In this document: in pieces, positions 32,364 to 40,763 of the stretch
Position numbering within the stretch: the stretch's first letter is position 1
Layout of the letters: every line of letters begins with the position of its first letter
Assembly: GCF_014205165.1 (NCBI RefSeq)
Contig: NZ_JACHMZ010000001.1
Coordinates: forward strand, 2,626,501 to 2,690,500
Length of the DNA: 64,000 nucleotides
Source of the DNA: Micromonospora carbonacea
GTDB lineage: Bacteria; Actinomycetota; Actinomycetes; Mycobacteriales; Micromonosporaceae
Reading direction: 5' to 3'
The notes under the pieces: model-generated
What the model saw: the letters and a program-made list of their open reading frames with translations, nothing else
Database searches by the model: none
Told to the model about the DNA's origin: nothing
Program-made: the position numbers and the translations under genes

Positions 32364-33758
32364 ATGACCGTCCTCGACGACCTGCCCGTCGTGGTGATCG
32401 GCGCCGGCCCCGTCGGCCTCGCCGCCGCCGCGCACCTGCACGAGCGCGGCCTGCCCTGCACCGTCCTGGAGGCGGGGGACAGCGTCGGCGCGGCCGTGCG
32501 TCGGTGGGGGCACGTGCGCGCCTTCTCGCCCTGGCGCTACGACATCGACGACGCCGCCCGCCGGCTGCTCGCCGACAGCGGCTGGGCGGCACCGGACCCC
32601 GACGCGCTGCCCACCGGCGGCGAGCTGGTCGACGCGTACCTGCGGCCCCTCGCGGAGCTGCCGCAGATCGCACCGCAGGTGCGGCTGCGCGCCCGGGTGA
32701 CGGCGATCGGGCGGCTCGGCCTGGATCGGCTGCGCACCGCCGGCCGCGAGCACGCCCCGTTCCTCGTCCGGCTCGCCGACGGCGAGGAGCTGCTGGCCCG
32801 CGCGGTGATCGACGCCTCCGGCACCTGGGGCACCCCGAACGTGCTCGGGGCCTCCGGCCTGCCGGCCCGGGGCGAGGCGGCCGCCGGAGCGTACCTGGAA
32901 CGTGCCCTGCCGGACGTGCTCGGCGCGGACCGCGAGCGGTTCGCCGGCCGGCACACCCTCGTCGTCGGCGCCGGCCACTCCGCCGCCAACACCCTGCTCT
33001 CCCTCGCCGAGCTGGCCGCCGACGCGCCCGGCACGCAGGTGACCTGGGCGATCCGCGCGGCCTCGCCGACCCGCGCCTACGGCGGCGGCGACGCCGACGC
33101 GCTGCCCGCCCGGGGCGCCCTCGGCTCCCGGCTGCGCGCCCACGTCGAGGCGGGCCGGATCCGGCTGCTCACCGGCTTCTCCGTGCACGCCCTCGACCCG
33201 GCCGGCGACCGGGTCACCGTCACCGTGCGCCACCCCGACGGCGGGCAGGAGACCGTGACCGTCGACCGGATCGTCGCCGCCACCGGCTTCCGCCCCGACC
33301 ACGGCATCGCCGCCGAGCTGCGCCTCGACCTCGACCCGGTGCTCGGCGCGACCCGGGCCCTCGCCCCACTCATCGACCCCAACGCGCACTCCTGCGGCAC
33401 CGTCCCGCCGCACGGCGTCGACGAGCTGAGCCACCCCGAGCCCGGCTACTACGCGGTCGGCATGAAGAGCTACGGCCGCGCGCCGACGTTCCTCATGGCC
33501 ACCGGCTACGAGCAGGTCCGCTCGGTCGTCGCCGCCCTCGCCGGGGACTGGGCGGCGGCCCGCGACGTGCGGCTGGAACTGCCCGAGACCGGGGTGTGCA
33601 GCAGCGACCCGGCCGACTCCGTCGACGGCGAGGGCTGCTGCGGGCCCGCCCCGGAGCCGGCGGCCCGGGGGCTCGCCACCGGCCTGCACGGCGGGCTGCT
33701 CACCGCGCTGCCACTGGCCACCGTGGACTCCGGCGCGGGCGGGTGCTGCGCCGGCTGA
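32364..33758 (+). CDS. FAD-dependent oxidoreductase of the arsenic island (ArsO-like)
   Basis: 464 residues. GxGxxG nucleotide loop VVIGAGPVGLAAAAHLHERG for FAD, a second Rossmann loop LVVGAGHSAANTLLSLAEL for NAD(P), and IVAATGFRPD before the C-terminal part, the layout of flavin monooxygenase/thioredoxin-reductase-like proteins. The C-terminal 60 residues carry Cys clusters (TGVCSS, EGCCGP, GGCCAG) likely to bind arsenite. Genes of this type are recurrent in actinobacterial ars operons; the reaction (oxidation of trivalent arsenic or methylarsenical) is inferred from context only. Confidence 0.8.
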   Translation: MTVLDDLPVVVIGAGPVGLAAAAHLHERGLPCTVLEAGDSVGAAVRRWGHVRAFSPWRYDIDDAARRLLADSGWAAPDPDALPTGGELVDAYLRPLAELPQIAPQVRLRARVTAIGRLGLDRLRTAGREHAPFLVRLADGEELLARAVIDASGTWGTPNVLGASGLPARGEAAAGAYLERALPDVLGADRERFAGRHTLVVGAGHSAANTLLSLAELAADAPGTQVTWAIRAASPTRAYGGGDADALPARGALGSRLRAHVEAGRIRLLTGFSVHALDPAGDRVTVTVRHPDGGQETVTVDRIVAATGFRPDHGIAAELRLDLDPVLGATRALAPLIDPNAHSCGTVPPHGVDELSHPEPGYYAVGMKSYGRAPTFLMATGYEQVRSVVAALAGDWAAARDVRLELPETGVCSSDPADSVDGEGCCGPAPEPAARGLATGLHGGLLTALPLATVDSGAGGCCAG

Positions 33759-33832
33759 CCCAGCCGCTGTGGGCCGCCACCTCGATCTGGGGGCGGCCGG
33801 GGCGCGGCGACAGTGCGCCCTCGTCTTCCGGG

Positions 33833-34312
33833 TCACATCACGTAGCTCAGGCTGACCCAGAAGACGAGGGCGGACGCGGCCAGCAGCCCGCCGAGTGTGG
33901 TGCCCGTCAGGATCACCGCCTGGCTGATCCGCAGCCGGTCCCGGGCCAGGAGGTAGACGCCGACGGCGACGACGAAGGCGATCACCGCGAGGTAGACCAC
34001 GAACAGGAAACCCGCGGCGACGAAGGCCGCCGCGCCGGCCGCCGCCAGCGCGGCCCGCCGCCGGCCGAGGTCGCGCCGGAACGCCAGGTAGGCGACCAGG
34101 CCGGCGAGGAACGCGACGAGACCCACCGTGGCGGGAACGGCGACTGTCGCGAGGTACAGCATGAGGAGGAAGCCCGCGGCGACGCCGCCGGCCGCCCCGA
34201 CGGCGGCCAGGCCGGCGCGCCGCCGGCCGGCGTCCCGACGGGCCACCAGGTAGCCGACGCCGCCGGCGAAGACCGCCGTGCCGCCGATGAGGATCGCAAG
34301 GGACGAGTCCAC
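33833..34312 (-). CDS. small integral membrane protein with internal duplication
   Basis: 159 residues; GTG start after AAGGAACC. Five hydrophobic segments. The block [20 protein letters not shown] with the following VAAGFLLMLYLA is repeated about 48 residues later as YLAFRRDLGRRRAALAAAGA and VAAGFLFVVYLA, so the protein arose by tandem duplication of a two-helix unit. A third helix pair without the RRD..RRR motif ends the protein. Function unknown. Confidence 0.75.
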   Translation of the reverse strand: MDSSLAILIGGTAVFAGGVGYLVARRDAGRRRAGLAAVGAAGGVAAGFLLMLYLATVAVPATVGLVAFLAGLVAYLAFRRDLGRRRAALAAAGAAAFVAAGFLFVVYLAVIAFVVAVGVYLLARDRLRISQAVILTGTTLGGLLAASALVFWVSLSYVM

Positions 34313-34428
34313 GGTTCCTTCCCCGAGCCTGGGAACGGGCGATGGCCGTACCCGATGGATCGTAGGGCGTCGGGTCATCCGTGCTGCGGTGACCGGCGGC
34401 CGGCGTGCCCCGGCCAGCGGCACCCGGC

Positions 34429-35262
34429 TCAGGGGATCGGCGCGACGGGGCGCAGCGGCGTCTCGCCGAGCAGCCCGCCGTCGTGCACCGTCCCCGCCAG
34501 CTCCCGCTCCCGGTAGGCGGTGGCGAGGACGATCCAGCTCAGGAAGCTGCCGTAGCCGCCGCAGAGCGACGCGCCGCCGTCGCCGCCGCACAGGACCGCC
34601 GGATCGGTGGTGAACTCGGCGCGGTACGGGTCGTCGCCGATGACCAGGCCGAACAGGTTCGGCTCCTGGATGAGCGGCACCGTGCCGTAGGGCAGGCCCT
34701 CGGGATAGCCGTCGCCCCACCGGAACAGGGTGGTGGCCCCGGCCCCGCAGGCGTACTCCCACTCGTCGGGAGTCGGCGGTCGCAGGCCGAGGCGGTCGAG
34801 CCCGGCCATCAGCCACGCGTGGCCGTCGTCCTCGTCGCCGTCCTCGGGGTCGTCCTCGTCGTCGGTGGGCAGCAGCGCGTCGGCCTCCACGGAGCGGACC
34901 GCGACGAGGCGGGCCGGCAGGGACACGCGACGCGGCGGCGAGGTCATCTCTGCCAGGAAACGGTCGAGCGGCTCGGTGAGGGCCCACTCCGTGCTGGCCT
35001 CGGCGAAGTCGGCGCGCAGCCGGGCGTCGGGGACGAAGCGGCCCGGGTCGTGGCCGAGCTGCGCGGTGCCGCCCGGCACGAGGGCGAAGCTGACGCCGTC
35101 GCGGTCGAAGAACGCGACCCGGCCGCCCCGGCCCGCGTACGCGTGCGGCCCGACGCCGGTGAGGCGCGTTCCGGTGCTGCGGGCGATGGCGGCGGCGGTG
35201 CGGGCGGCGGCCTCGTCGGACAGGCCCGACCAGGCGGACCACGTGAGATCAGCATGCGACAC
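34429..35262 (-). CDS. SUMF1/formylglycine-enzyme-like domain protein
   Basis: 277 residues. The C-terminal half has the hallmark LRPPTPDEWEYACGAGATTL with FRWGDGYPEG, as in the SUMF1 fold (formylglycine-generating enzyme and related lectin-like proteins). The N-terminal half is helical and includes a very acidic stretch (DDEDDPEDGDEDDG, about residue 133-146). The catalytic Cys pair of true formylglycine-generating enzyme is not evident, so a non-enzymatic or divergent role is likely. GTG start is by domain fit; no strong ribosome site. Followed 50 bases upstream by the macro-domain gene on the same strand. Confidence 0.65.
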   Translation of the reverse strand: MSHADLTWSAWSGLSDEAAARTAAAIARSTGTRLTGVGPHAYAGRGGRVAFFDRDGVSFALVPGGTAQLGHDPGRFVPDARLRADFAEASTEWALTEPLDRFLAEMTSPPRRVSLPARLVAVRSVEADALLPTDDEDDPEDGDEDDGHAWLMAGLDRLGLRPPTPDEWEYACGAGATTLFRWGDGYPEGLPYGTVPLIQEPNLFGLVIGDDPYRAEFTTDPAVLCGGDGGASLCGGYGSFLSWIVLATAYRERELAGTVHDGGLLGETPLRPVAPIP

Positions 35263-35312
35263 GGGGGCATTATGGCTGCGGTCCCTGACATGTCCGAACC
35301 GGCGGCCACCGC

Positions 35313-35789
35313 TCAGTCGTGGTCGTAGACGGCGGTGGTGACGTCGCGGTCGCACAGGGCCGCGACGACGAGCGGCTCCATGCGCTCCCACCGGCCGCCG
35401 GCCAGGCCGCAGCCGATGCGCGGCAGGTGCACGCTGGCGGAGAGCCGCGTGGCGTGCGCGGCGACGGCGTCGAGGCAGCGCTCGACGGCGTCGTACCGGA
35501 TCGGGGGGCCGTTGCTGCCGGTGCGGACGCCGCGCTGGGCGACCATGTTGGCCACCCACGTGTCGGGCCGGACCTGGACCAGCTGGGTCGCGCCGAGGCC
35601 GAAGTCGTTGCCGGAGCGCTCGCGGTGCCACTGCCGGTAGGCGCGTTCGGGCTCCGGCCACCGGCGGGAGACGGCCAGGACGAAGCCCTTGCCCCACCCG
35701 CCGATGTCGTTGCACACGTGGGCGATGATCTTCGGCCCCCTGGCCTGTGGGCTGGTCGCATCGCCCCTGATGATCCGCAGTGGTACCAC
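35313..35789 (-). CDS. macro-domain protein (ADP-ribose binding/hydrolase)
   Basis: 158 residues. Macro fold from the first strand: VPLRIIRGDATSP, AHVCNDIGGWGKGFVLAVS (ribose/phosphate loop with the conserved Asn), VANMVAQRGV and HLPRIGCGLAGGRW. This variant is close to the ADP-ribose-1''-phosphate phosphatase/DNA-ADP-ribose type. GTG start after GGGAG. Shares a strand and close spacing with the SUMF1-like gene; together they may belong to a nucleotide-modification or stress function. Confidence 0.88.
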   Translation of the reverse strand: MVPLRIIRGDATSPQARGPKIIAHVCNDIGGWGKGFVLAVSRRWPEPERAYRQWHRERSGNDFGLGATQLVQVRPDTWVANMVAQRGVRTGSNGPPIRYDAVERCLDAVAAHATRLSASVHLPRIGCGLAGGRWERMEPLVVAALCDRDVTTAVYDHD

Positions 35790-35865
35790 CCGGTGATGCT
35801 CCCACCAGCACGGCCTGCCGTCGACGTCGTTATTCAGAGGCATGACCGGGGAGAGGAGACACGCC

Positions 35866-36282
35866 GTGCTGCGCATCCGGCAGTTCCGCTGGAACGACTA
35901 CGACGCCGTCGCGGCGGTGTGGACCGCGGCCGGCCGCGACGTCGTGCCCCGGCCCGAGCTGCAAGCCAAGCTCACCCGGGACCCCGAGCTGTTCCTGGTC
36001 GGTGAGGCGCACGGCGACGTGGTGGCGGTGGTGCTGGGCGCCTACGACGGACGACGCGGCTGGTTTCTCCGGCTCGCCGTCCACCCCGCACACCGGCGTC
36101 GGGGCATCGCCAGCCGGATGGTGGACGAACTGGAGCGGCGCTTCACGGCGCTGGGCTGCCCGAGGGTGAACCTGCTGGTAATGCCGGACAACGAGGCCGG
36201 GCTGCGATTCTGGCAGGCGCTCGGCTACCTGCCGATGCCCGACGTGCTGTGCACCAAGCCGATGCCACCCGCCCCGCGCTGA
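35866..36282 (+). CDS. GNAT-family N-acetyltransferase
   Basis: 138 residues; GTG start selected because GGGGAGAGGAG lies directly before it, although an ATG at 35842 is in frame. Acetyl-CoA-binding RLAVHPAHRRRGIASRMVDE and final GLRFWQALGYLP are typical. RimI-like size; substrate unknown. Divergent from the macro-domain gene. Confidence 0.88.
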   Translation: MLRIRQFRWNDYDAVAAVWTAAGRDVVPRPELQAKLTRDPELFLVGEAHGDVVAVVLGAYDGRRGWFLRLAVHPAHRRRGIASRMVDELERRFTALGCPRVNLLVMPDNEAGLRFWQALGYLPMPDVLCTKPMPPAPR

Positions 36283-36302
36283 CCGCCCTGCCCGGCCGGG
36301 CC

Positions 36303-36908
36303 TCAGATCCAGCCGTTGGCCCTGGCGCTGCGGGCCGCCTCGATCCGATTGCGGGTGCCGGTCTTGCCGATGGCGGCCGACAGGTAGTTGCGGACGGTGC
36401 TCTCGGACAGGTGCAGGCGCGCGGCGATGTCGGCGATCGTGGCGCCGTCTGCGGCGGCGGTCAGCACGTGCCGCTCCCGGCAGGTGAGCGGGTTCGGGCC
36501 GGCCGCCAGCGCCGCCGCGGCGAGCGCCGGATCGATCACCCGATGACCGGCCAGCACCCGCCGGACGGCCACCGCGAGCTGCTCGACAGGGCCGTCCTTG
36601 ACCAGGAACCCCGCCGCGCCGGCTTCCATCGCCTGTCGGAGATAGCCGGGCCGGCCGAACGTGGTGAGGATCAGCACCCGGCAGTCGGGCACCTGTTCCC
36701 GCAGCATCGCCGCGGTGTCCAGGCCGCTGCCGTCGGGCATCTCGATGTCCAGCAGCGCCACGTCCGGACGAACGTCGCGGGCCGCCTCCATCGCCTCGGC
36801 GACGGTTCCGACCTGGGCCACCACCTCGATGTCGGGTTCGAGGTTCAACAGCAGGGCCAGCGCGCCACGCATCATTCCCTGGTCCTCCGCGAGCAGCAGC
36901 CGGATCAT
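36303..36908 (-). CDS. NarL/LuxR-type response regulator
   Basis: 201 residues. Receiver domain with acidic pair in LLLAEDQ, phospho-acceptor Asp in DVALLDIEMPDGSG, Thr in ILTTFG, Lys in GFLVKDG. C-terminal LuxR HTH: LTCRERHVLTAAADGATIAD, then RLHLSESTVRNYLSAAIGK. ATG overlaps the kinase stop by 4 bases (ATGA), so it is made with its cognate sensor. Confidence 0.95.
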   Translation of the reverse strand: MIRLLLAEDQGMMRGALALLLNLEPDIEVVAQVGTVAEAMEAARDVRPDVALLDIEMPDGSGLDTAAMLREQVPDCRVLILTTFGRPGYLRQAMEAGAAGFLVKDGPVEQLAVAVRRVLAGHRVIDPALAAAALAAGPNPLTCRERHVLTAAADGATIADIAARLHLSESTVRNYLSAAIGKTGTRNRIEAARSARANGWI

Positions 36909-38065
36909 CCGGTCCCCGTCGCCCTCGGGTGCGCGGGAACCCGGCCGGTGAGCAGCAGACCGCCGCCGGGAGCCGGGCCGACCTGCAACGTCCCGCCCAC
37001 CTGTGAGAGCCGTTCGGCGAGGCCACGCAGGCCGTTGCCAAGGTCCGGTCGACCGCCCACCCCGTTGTCCCGGATGGTCAGCACCGCCCCGTCGGCGTCG
37101 ATGTCGACCCCGATGTCGCATCGCGAGGCCCGGCTGTGCCGCAGCACGTTCGTCGCTCCCTCCCGGAGCACCCAGCCGAACGCGTCGTCGACCTCGACGT
37201 CGAGTCGATGGACATCTCCTCGCACGGTGACGGTGATGCCGACGTCGGCCAGGACGGTCCGGGCGTTGTCCAGTTCCCTGCCGAAGCTGTGCTCCCGGTA
37301 GCCGGTGACCGCCTCGCGTACCTCGGTGAGCGCGGTGCGGCCGATCCGCTCGATGTCGGCCGCCTCCGCCGCGGCCCGGTGCGGGTCCGCCGAGGCGAGC
37401 CGGCGGGCCACCTCGGCTTTCACCACCATCAGCGACAGCGTGTGACCGAGCAGGTCGTGCAGGTCCTTGGCGAACCGGAGCCGCTCCCGTTCCACCACCG
37501 CGCGGGCCAGTTCCCGCTGGGTGCGGCGCAACTCGTCCACCAGGCGGGCCACCCGGGCGAACGCCAGCGTCATGGCACCCGCGAGCAGGGTGATCAGCGC
37601 GATCCTGGCGGTGTCGTCAGCGGGCAACCGTCGCGTGGCCCCGATCACCAGCACGGCGGCGACGCTGCCGCCGACCCAGGCGAAGGCCCGGTTCGCCCGG
37701 ATCAGCCCCACGGCGCCCGCGGAGCAGACGTACATCAGCAGGGCCAGCCACCCCTGCGGGGCACCGGCATACGTCGCGGCGAGCGCGACCCCGAGCAGCG
37801 CGAGCAGGACCAGCCCGGCGTGGTGCAGAGCCGGCCGGACGGCCAGGCCGGCCACCGGCACCGCCACCAGCACGAGATAGAGCAGCGCGAAGACGACCAG
37901 CCCGGCCGCCGCCACCGGCGCGGGCCGGACCTGCCCCCGCGCGATCGCGGCGGCCGGCGGCAGCAGCAGCCACAGCCACAGCGTGTGGGCAGCCACGAGG
38001 ACGAACCCACGGCGTCGCGTGCTGCGGTCGACCGGACTCGTCGCGTCGACCGCAGCACCGGACAT
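36905..38065 (-). CDS. sensor histidine kinase (DesK/NarX type)
   Basis: 386 residues. Six hydrophobic segments at about 20-165 without an extracytoplasmic domain, a helical linker (LVDELRRTQRELARAVVERE), phospho-acceptor HDLLGHTLSLM (HisKA_3) and ATP-binding DNGVGGRPDLGNGL. The all-membrane sensor resembles DesK, which reads membrane state. Partner regulator overlaps downstream. The signal is unknown; a role near membrane lipids is speculation. Confidence 0.92.
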   Translation of the reverse strand: MSGAAVDATSPVDRSTRRRGFVLVAAHTLWLWLLLPPAAAIARGQVRPAPVAAAGLVVFALLYLVLVAVPVAGLAVRPALHHAGLVLLALLGVALAATYAGAPQGWLALLMYVCSAGAVGLIRANRAFAWVGGSVAAVLVIGATRRLPADDTARIALITLLAGAMTLAFARVARLVDELRRTQRELARAVVERERLRFAKDLHDLLGHTLSLMVVKAEVARRLASADPHRAAAEAADIERIGRTALTEVREAVTGYREHSFGRELDNARTVLADVGITVTVRGDVHRLDVEVDDAFGWVLREGATNVLRHSRASRCDIGVDIDADGAVLTIRDNGVGGRPDLGNGLRGLAERLSQVGGTLQVGPAPGGGLLLTGRVPAHPRATGTG

Positions 38066-38085
38066 GACGGACACCGTAGCGGCGG

Positions 38086-39759
38086 TCAGGGGCGCAGGGT
38101 CGAGCGCGGGTGGGCGGACCGGTGGCCGACGGGCGTGGGCGTGGCACCCGGGCCGGATCGACCACCCGCCGAGGCCTCCGTGGCGATCGTGTCCCAGAAC
38201 GCGCACTGGTGCTCGGCGGCCAGGTCGACACTGCCGCCTCGGCCGACCGCGAACACCCGGGCATAGGGTGCCGCCTCGGTCGGGCGTACGGCAGGCCATG
38301 GCGCCCGCCCGGTGGCCGCGAAGCGCGCCCATGAATCGATCATGTCGGCGGCCAGTTCGGGCTGTACCGTGCCGACCGTCAGGAAGTTGGCGACGTCGAA
38401 GAGGTACGGAAGTTCGTATCCGTGCGCGGCGCCCCAGGGGTAGTCCACGGTCAGCGCCGGCCCGTGCTCCTCGGCGAACTCGTACGCGTAAGTCGGCGCG
38501 TGGCGGGCGAGCAGTCGGTGGACGGTGCGGGTCGGGCAGGCCCAGATCCGGTCGGTCGCCACGGCCGCCCACGCCAGGCCCGGCGTCGGGTACGCCTCGG
38601 CCGGATAGCGCGCGGCCACCCGGGCGGCCTGGTCGCCGAACGCCGCCCCCAGCATCGCCTCGTAGTCGGCCGCGGTGTAGGCCCCCCGCGTGACTTCCAT
38701 GAATCCGATGAACGCCCGGTGCTCGTGGCGGTTGTTGCCGACCAGCGCCGGAACCCGTAGCGCCTTCCCGGCCCGCAACGCTGCCGCCGGCGAGTCCGGC
38801 AGCAGCGCCGTCCCGTAAGCCGGGGTGGTGAGCGCCTCGACGCCGGTCCCGGTCGTCGCTGCGAGCAGCGCGGCCGGGTCCTGGCCGCGCAGGCAGGTGA
38901 GCGCCTGGTCAGCCGGGCAGCCGAGCGTGGTGGCGAGAGCCGAACCGGCCCGTTCGACCGTCGCGCGGGGACTGAACTGCCCCCCGGCCTCGGTCCCCGG
39001 AAGGAACAGCGCGTCCGGCCAGTCGGTCAGGCACGACCCGGACTCCATGATCGCCTTGTCGAACAGGCCGCGAGCGGACGGCGAGGTGAGCTGCGCGCAG
39101 ACGCTTGCCGCACCCGCCGATTCGCCGTCGAGGGTGACGTTGCCCGGATCCCCGCCGAACGCGGCCGCGTTGCGTCGCACCCAGCGCAGCGCGGCCTGCT
39201 GGTCCGCAAGCCCGAAGGTGCCGGACCCGGCCAGCCCGGGTAGCCCCAGATAGCCGAACACCCCGAGCCGGTAGTTGATGGTCACCACGACCAGGCCGCC
39301 CCGGCTGGCGAGCCGGGCCGGGTCGTAGTCGACGCCCGATCCGTTCTGGAAGCTGCCGCCGTGCACGAAGACCAGGACCGGGTGCGGGCCCGGCGTGGTG
39401 GGCGCGGTGACGTTCAGGTAGAGGCAGTCCTCGACCCCGGCCGGCGGGCCGCCGACCATGTTCTGCGCGCACCTCTCGGGCGTCGCGGTCGCGTCGCGGA
39501 CCCCGGACCAGGCGGGCACGGGCTGCGGGGCCCGCCAGCGACCCTCGCCCGTCGGGGGCGCCGCGTACGGCACGCCGTGGAACGTCCGGAAGCCGGTGCC
39601 GGTCACCCCGCGGACGAGTCCGCTGTCGGTCCGGACGACCGGCCCGGCGCTCGCCGGCGACGCCGGGGCGGCCTGCGCCGGGGCGGCCTGCGCCGCGAGC
39701 ACCGCGGCCAGGATCAGGGCGCCGAATCTGAGTGTGCGGGACAGAACGAGGTCAGCCAT
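38086..39759 (-). CDS. secreted type B carboxylesterase
   Basis: 557 residues. Sec signal peptide at 1-33 (LRFGALILAAVLAAQAAPAQA). Carboxylesterase fold with EDCLYLNV, HGGSFQNGSG oxyanion loop, NYRLGVFGYL and nucleophile DGESAGA; Glu/Asp and His follow (GNNRHEHRAFIG; PWGAAHGYELPYLF). Two Cys pairs fit the conserved disulphides. Hydrolyses esters outside the cell. Lies 20 bases upstream of the histidine kinase on the same strand and could be co-transcribed with the two-component genes. Confidence 0.92.
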   Translation of the reverse strand: MADLVLSRTLRFGALILAAVLAAQAAPAQAAPASPASAGPVVRTDSGLVRGVTGTGFRTFHGVPYAAPPTGEGRWRAPQPVPAWSGVRDATATPERCAQNMVGGPPAGVEDCLYLNVTAPTTPGPHPVLVFVHGGSFQNGSGVDYDPARLASRGGLVVVTINYRLGVFGYLGLPGLAGSGTFGLADQQAALRWVRRNAAAFGGDPGNVTLDGESAGAASVCAQLTSPSARGLFDKAIMESGSCLTDWPDALFLPGTEAGGQFSPRATVERAGSALATTLGCPADQALTCLRGQDPAALLAATTGTGVEALTTPAYGTALLPDSPAAALRAGKALRVPALVGNNRHEHRAFIGFMEVTRGAYTAADYEAMLGAAFGDQAARVAARYPAEAYPTPGLAWAAVATDRIWACPTRTVHRLLARHAPTYAYEFAEEHGPALTVDYPWGAAHGYELPYLFDVANFLTVGTVQPELAADMIDSWARFAATGRAPWPAVRPTEAAPYARVFAVGRGGSVDLAAEHQCAFWDTIATEASAGGRSGPGATPTPVGHRSAHPRSTLRP

Positions 39760-39821
39760 GCCCAGCACGCTACGAACGGCCAGGCCGGCGCTGGCAGAAC
39801 CGCCGGTACCCGGTGCGCGGT

Positions 39822-39831
39822 GACAATTGTC
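39822..39831. promoter_or_regulatory. palindrome upstream of the carboxylesterase gene
   Basis: GACAATTGTC, a perfect 10-base dyad in otherwise GC-rich DNA, 63 bases before the carboxylesterase start. Candidate operator; regulator unknown. Confidence 0.35.
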
Positions 39832-39900
39832 CTGGCGGGCAGCGCCGAGCCCCGCCTCGGGCCGGTCCCCTTCACCCGGAACCGGCCCGAGACGGGGCGC

Positions 39901-40155
39901 TCACGAGGGCGGTCGCGGCGCGCGTACCCAGGACAGGAAGCGGTTGGTCAGGTCGCCGGGCGGGCTCGCCGGATTCAGCGCCGTCAGGTGGGCCGTCGCC
40001 TCCTGCATGAGCAGCGCCAGGTAGAACAGCAGGGCGGTGCGGTCGCCCCGGTACTCGACGAGCAGTGACAGCCGCGCCGGGCCGCACGGCCACGGGGCCC
40101 CGCAGCGGCGGCACAACCAGAGGGGACGCATCGGCAGGTGCGGGCCGCCCGACAT
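39901..40155 (-). CDS. small Cys-motif protein, third gene of Scr1-divergent operon
   Basis: 84 residues. Begins MSGGPHLPMRPLWLCRRCGA and contains W-x-C-x-x-C-G-x-P-W-P-C, a metal-binding-like cluster, followed by amphipathic helices and ending TNRFLSWVRAPR. Homologues beside DUF397 loci are sometimes annotated as flavin reductase, for which I see no support. It is clearly related to the protein encoded just upstream, with which its start overlaps by one base (TGATG). Function unknown. Confidence 0.7.
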   Translation of the reverse strand: MSGGPHLPMRPLWLCRRCGAPWPCGPARLSLLVEYRGDRTALLFYLALLMQEATAHLTALNPASPPGDLTNRFLSWVRAPRPPS

Positions 40156-40439
40156 CAGCGGTACCGCAGCGCGGTCGCCCGCGCCTCCTCGTCGGTCAAC
40201 GGCAGGAACCACAGGAACCGCCGCACGATCTGCGGCGGCGTCGGGCCCTCCGGCCGGCCCCGCAGGTCGCGGATCGCCAGGCGCAGAAAGAGCGTGAAGC
40301 CCGCCAGCAGCGCGCCGCGCAGGTGGTCGTCCAGGGGCAGGCTCCGCCACGCGGAGCAGGGGAACGGCTCGCCGTCGGCCGCGCACCGCCAGGTGGGCCC
40401 GGCCGCGCAGTGCCGTTGCAGCGCGAGCGCCGGCCTCAC
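40155..40439 (-). CDS. small Cys-motif protein, second gene of Scr1-divergent operon
   Basis: 94 residues from a GTG overlapping the stop of the 36-residue ORF upstream. Contains PTWRCAADGEPFPCSAW, matching the W-x-C...G-x-P-[WF]-P-C motif of its neighbour, then long helices and a closing IVRRFLWFLPLTDEEA similar in position to the neighbour's RFLSWV. The pair looks like ancient duplicates that kept the motif and overall helical layout. No known family function. Confidence 0.65.
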   Translation of the reverse strand: MRPALALQRHCAAGPTWRCAADGEPFPCSAWRSLPLDDHLRGALLAGFTLFLRLAIRDLRGRPEGPTPPQIVRRFLWFLPLTDEEARATALRYR

Positions 40440-40546
40440 CAGCGGCCCCCGTCTCTCCGTCGGCCCCCGATCGGGGTACGCGACACCTCGGCGTCGCCGT
40501 CCGGGCGGAAGGGCGCCCGGAGATCACGTGCTCGTCGGTGGGGCAT
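40436..40546 (-). CDS. 36-residue basic peptide, first gene of Scr1-divergent operon
   Basis: ATG with GGGAG seven bases before it; 36 residues rich in Arg (MPHRRARDLRAPFRPDGD at the start). Its TGA overlaps the GTG of the next gene (GTGA-type overlap), arguing that it is translated. No domain. May be a coupling leader or a small functional partner of the divergent regulator pair. Confidence 0.5.
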   Translation of the reverse strand: MPHRRARDLRAPFRPDGDAEVSRTPIGGRRRDGGRW

Positions 40547-40585
40547 GGCTCTCCCTCGGTGCGTGTCGGCAGTGGAGCAGTGGAG

Positions 40586-40628
40586 AGGGGGCCGTCCGGC
40601 TGGTGCGGAAGGACCGGGACGGCCCCCT
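40586..40628. promoter_or_regulatory. 12-bp inverted repeat in the 5' region of the small-protein operon
   Basis: AGGGGGCCGTCC (40586-40597) and GGACGGCCCCCT (40617-40628), perfect arms with a 19-base loop, 40-82 bases before the 36-residue ORF. Strong stem for either strand; attenuator or terminator-like element in the leader of the minus-strand operon is likely. Confidence 0.55.
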
Positions 40629-40763
40629 CGGCGAACACGGGCCGAGACATCTGTCGACCGACCCGCGCCGCCCAGACACCAGCTTGCTGAGGGTTGTGAG
40701 ACGAACACACCCTGTAGCAGGATGGATTTGAGGTGCGCGGGACAATTCAGAAAGGGAAGCCGG

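Noticed and set aside
39901..40155. Flavin reductase annotation for the 84-residue Cys-motif protein
   Set aside because: Too small, with no flavin- or nucleotide-binding motif; the name seems to be a propagated misannotation.
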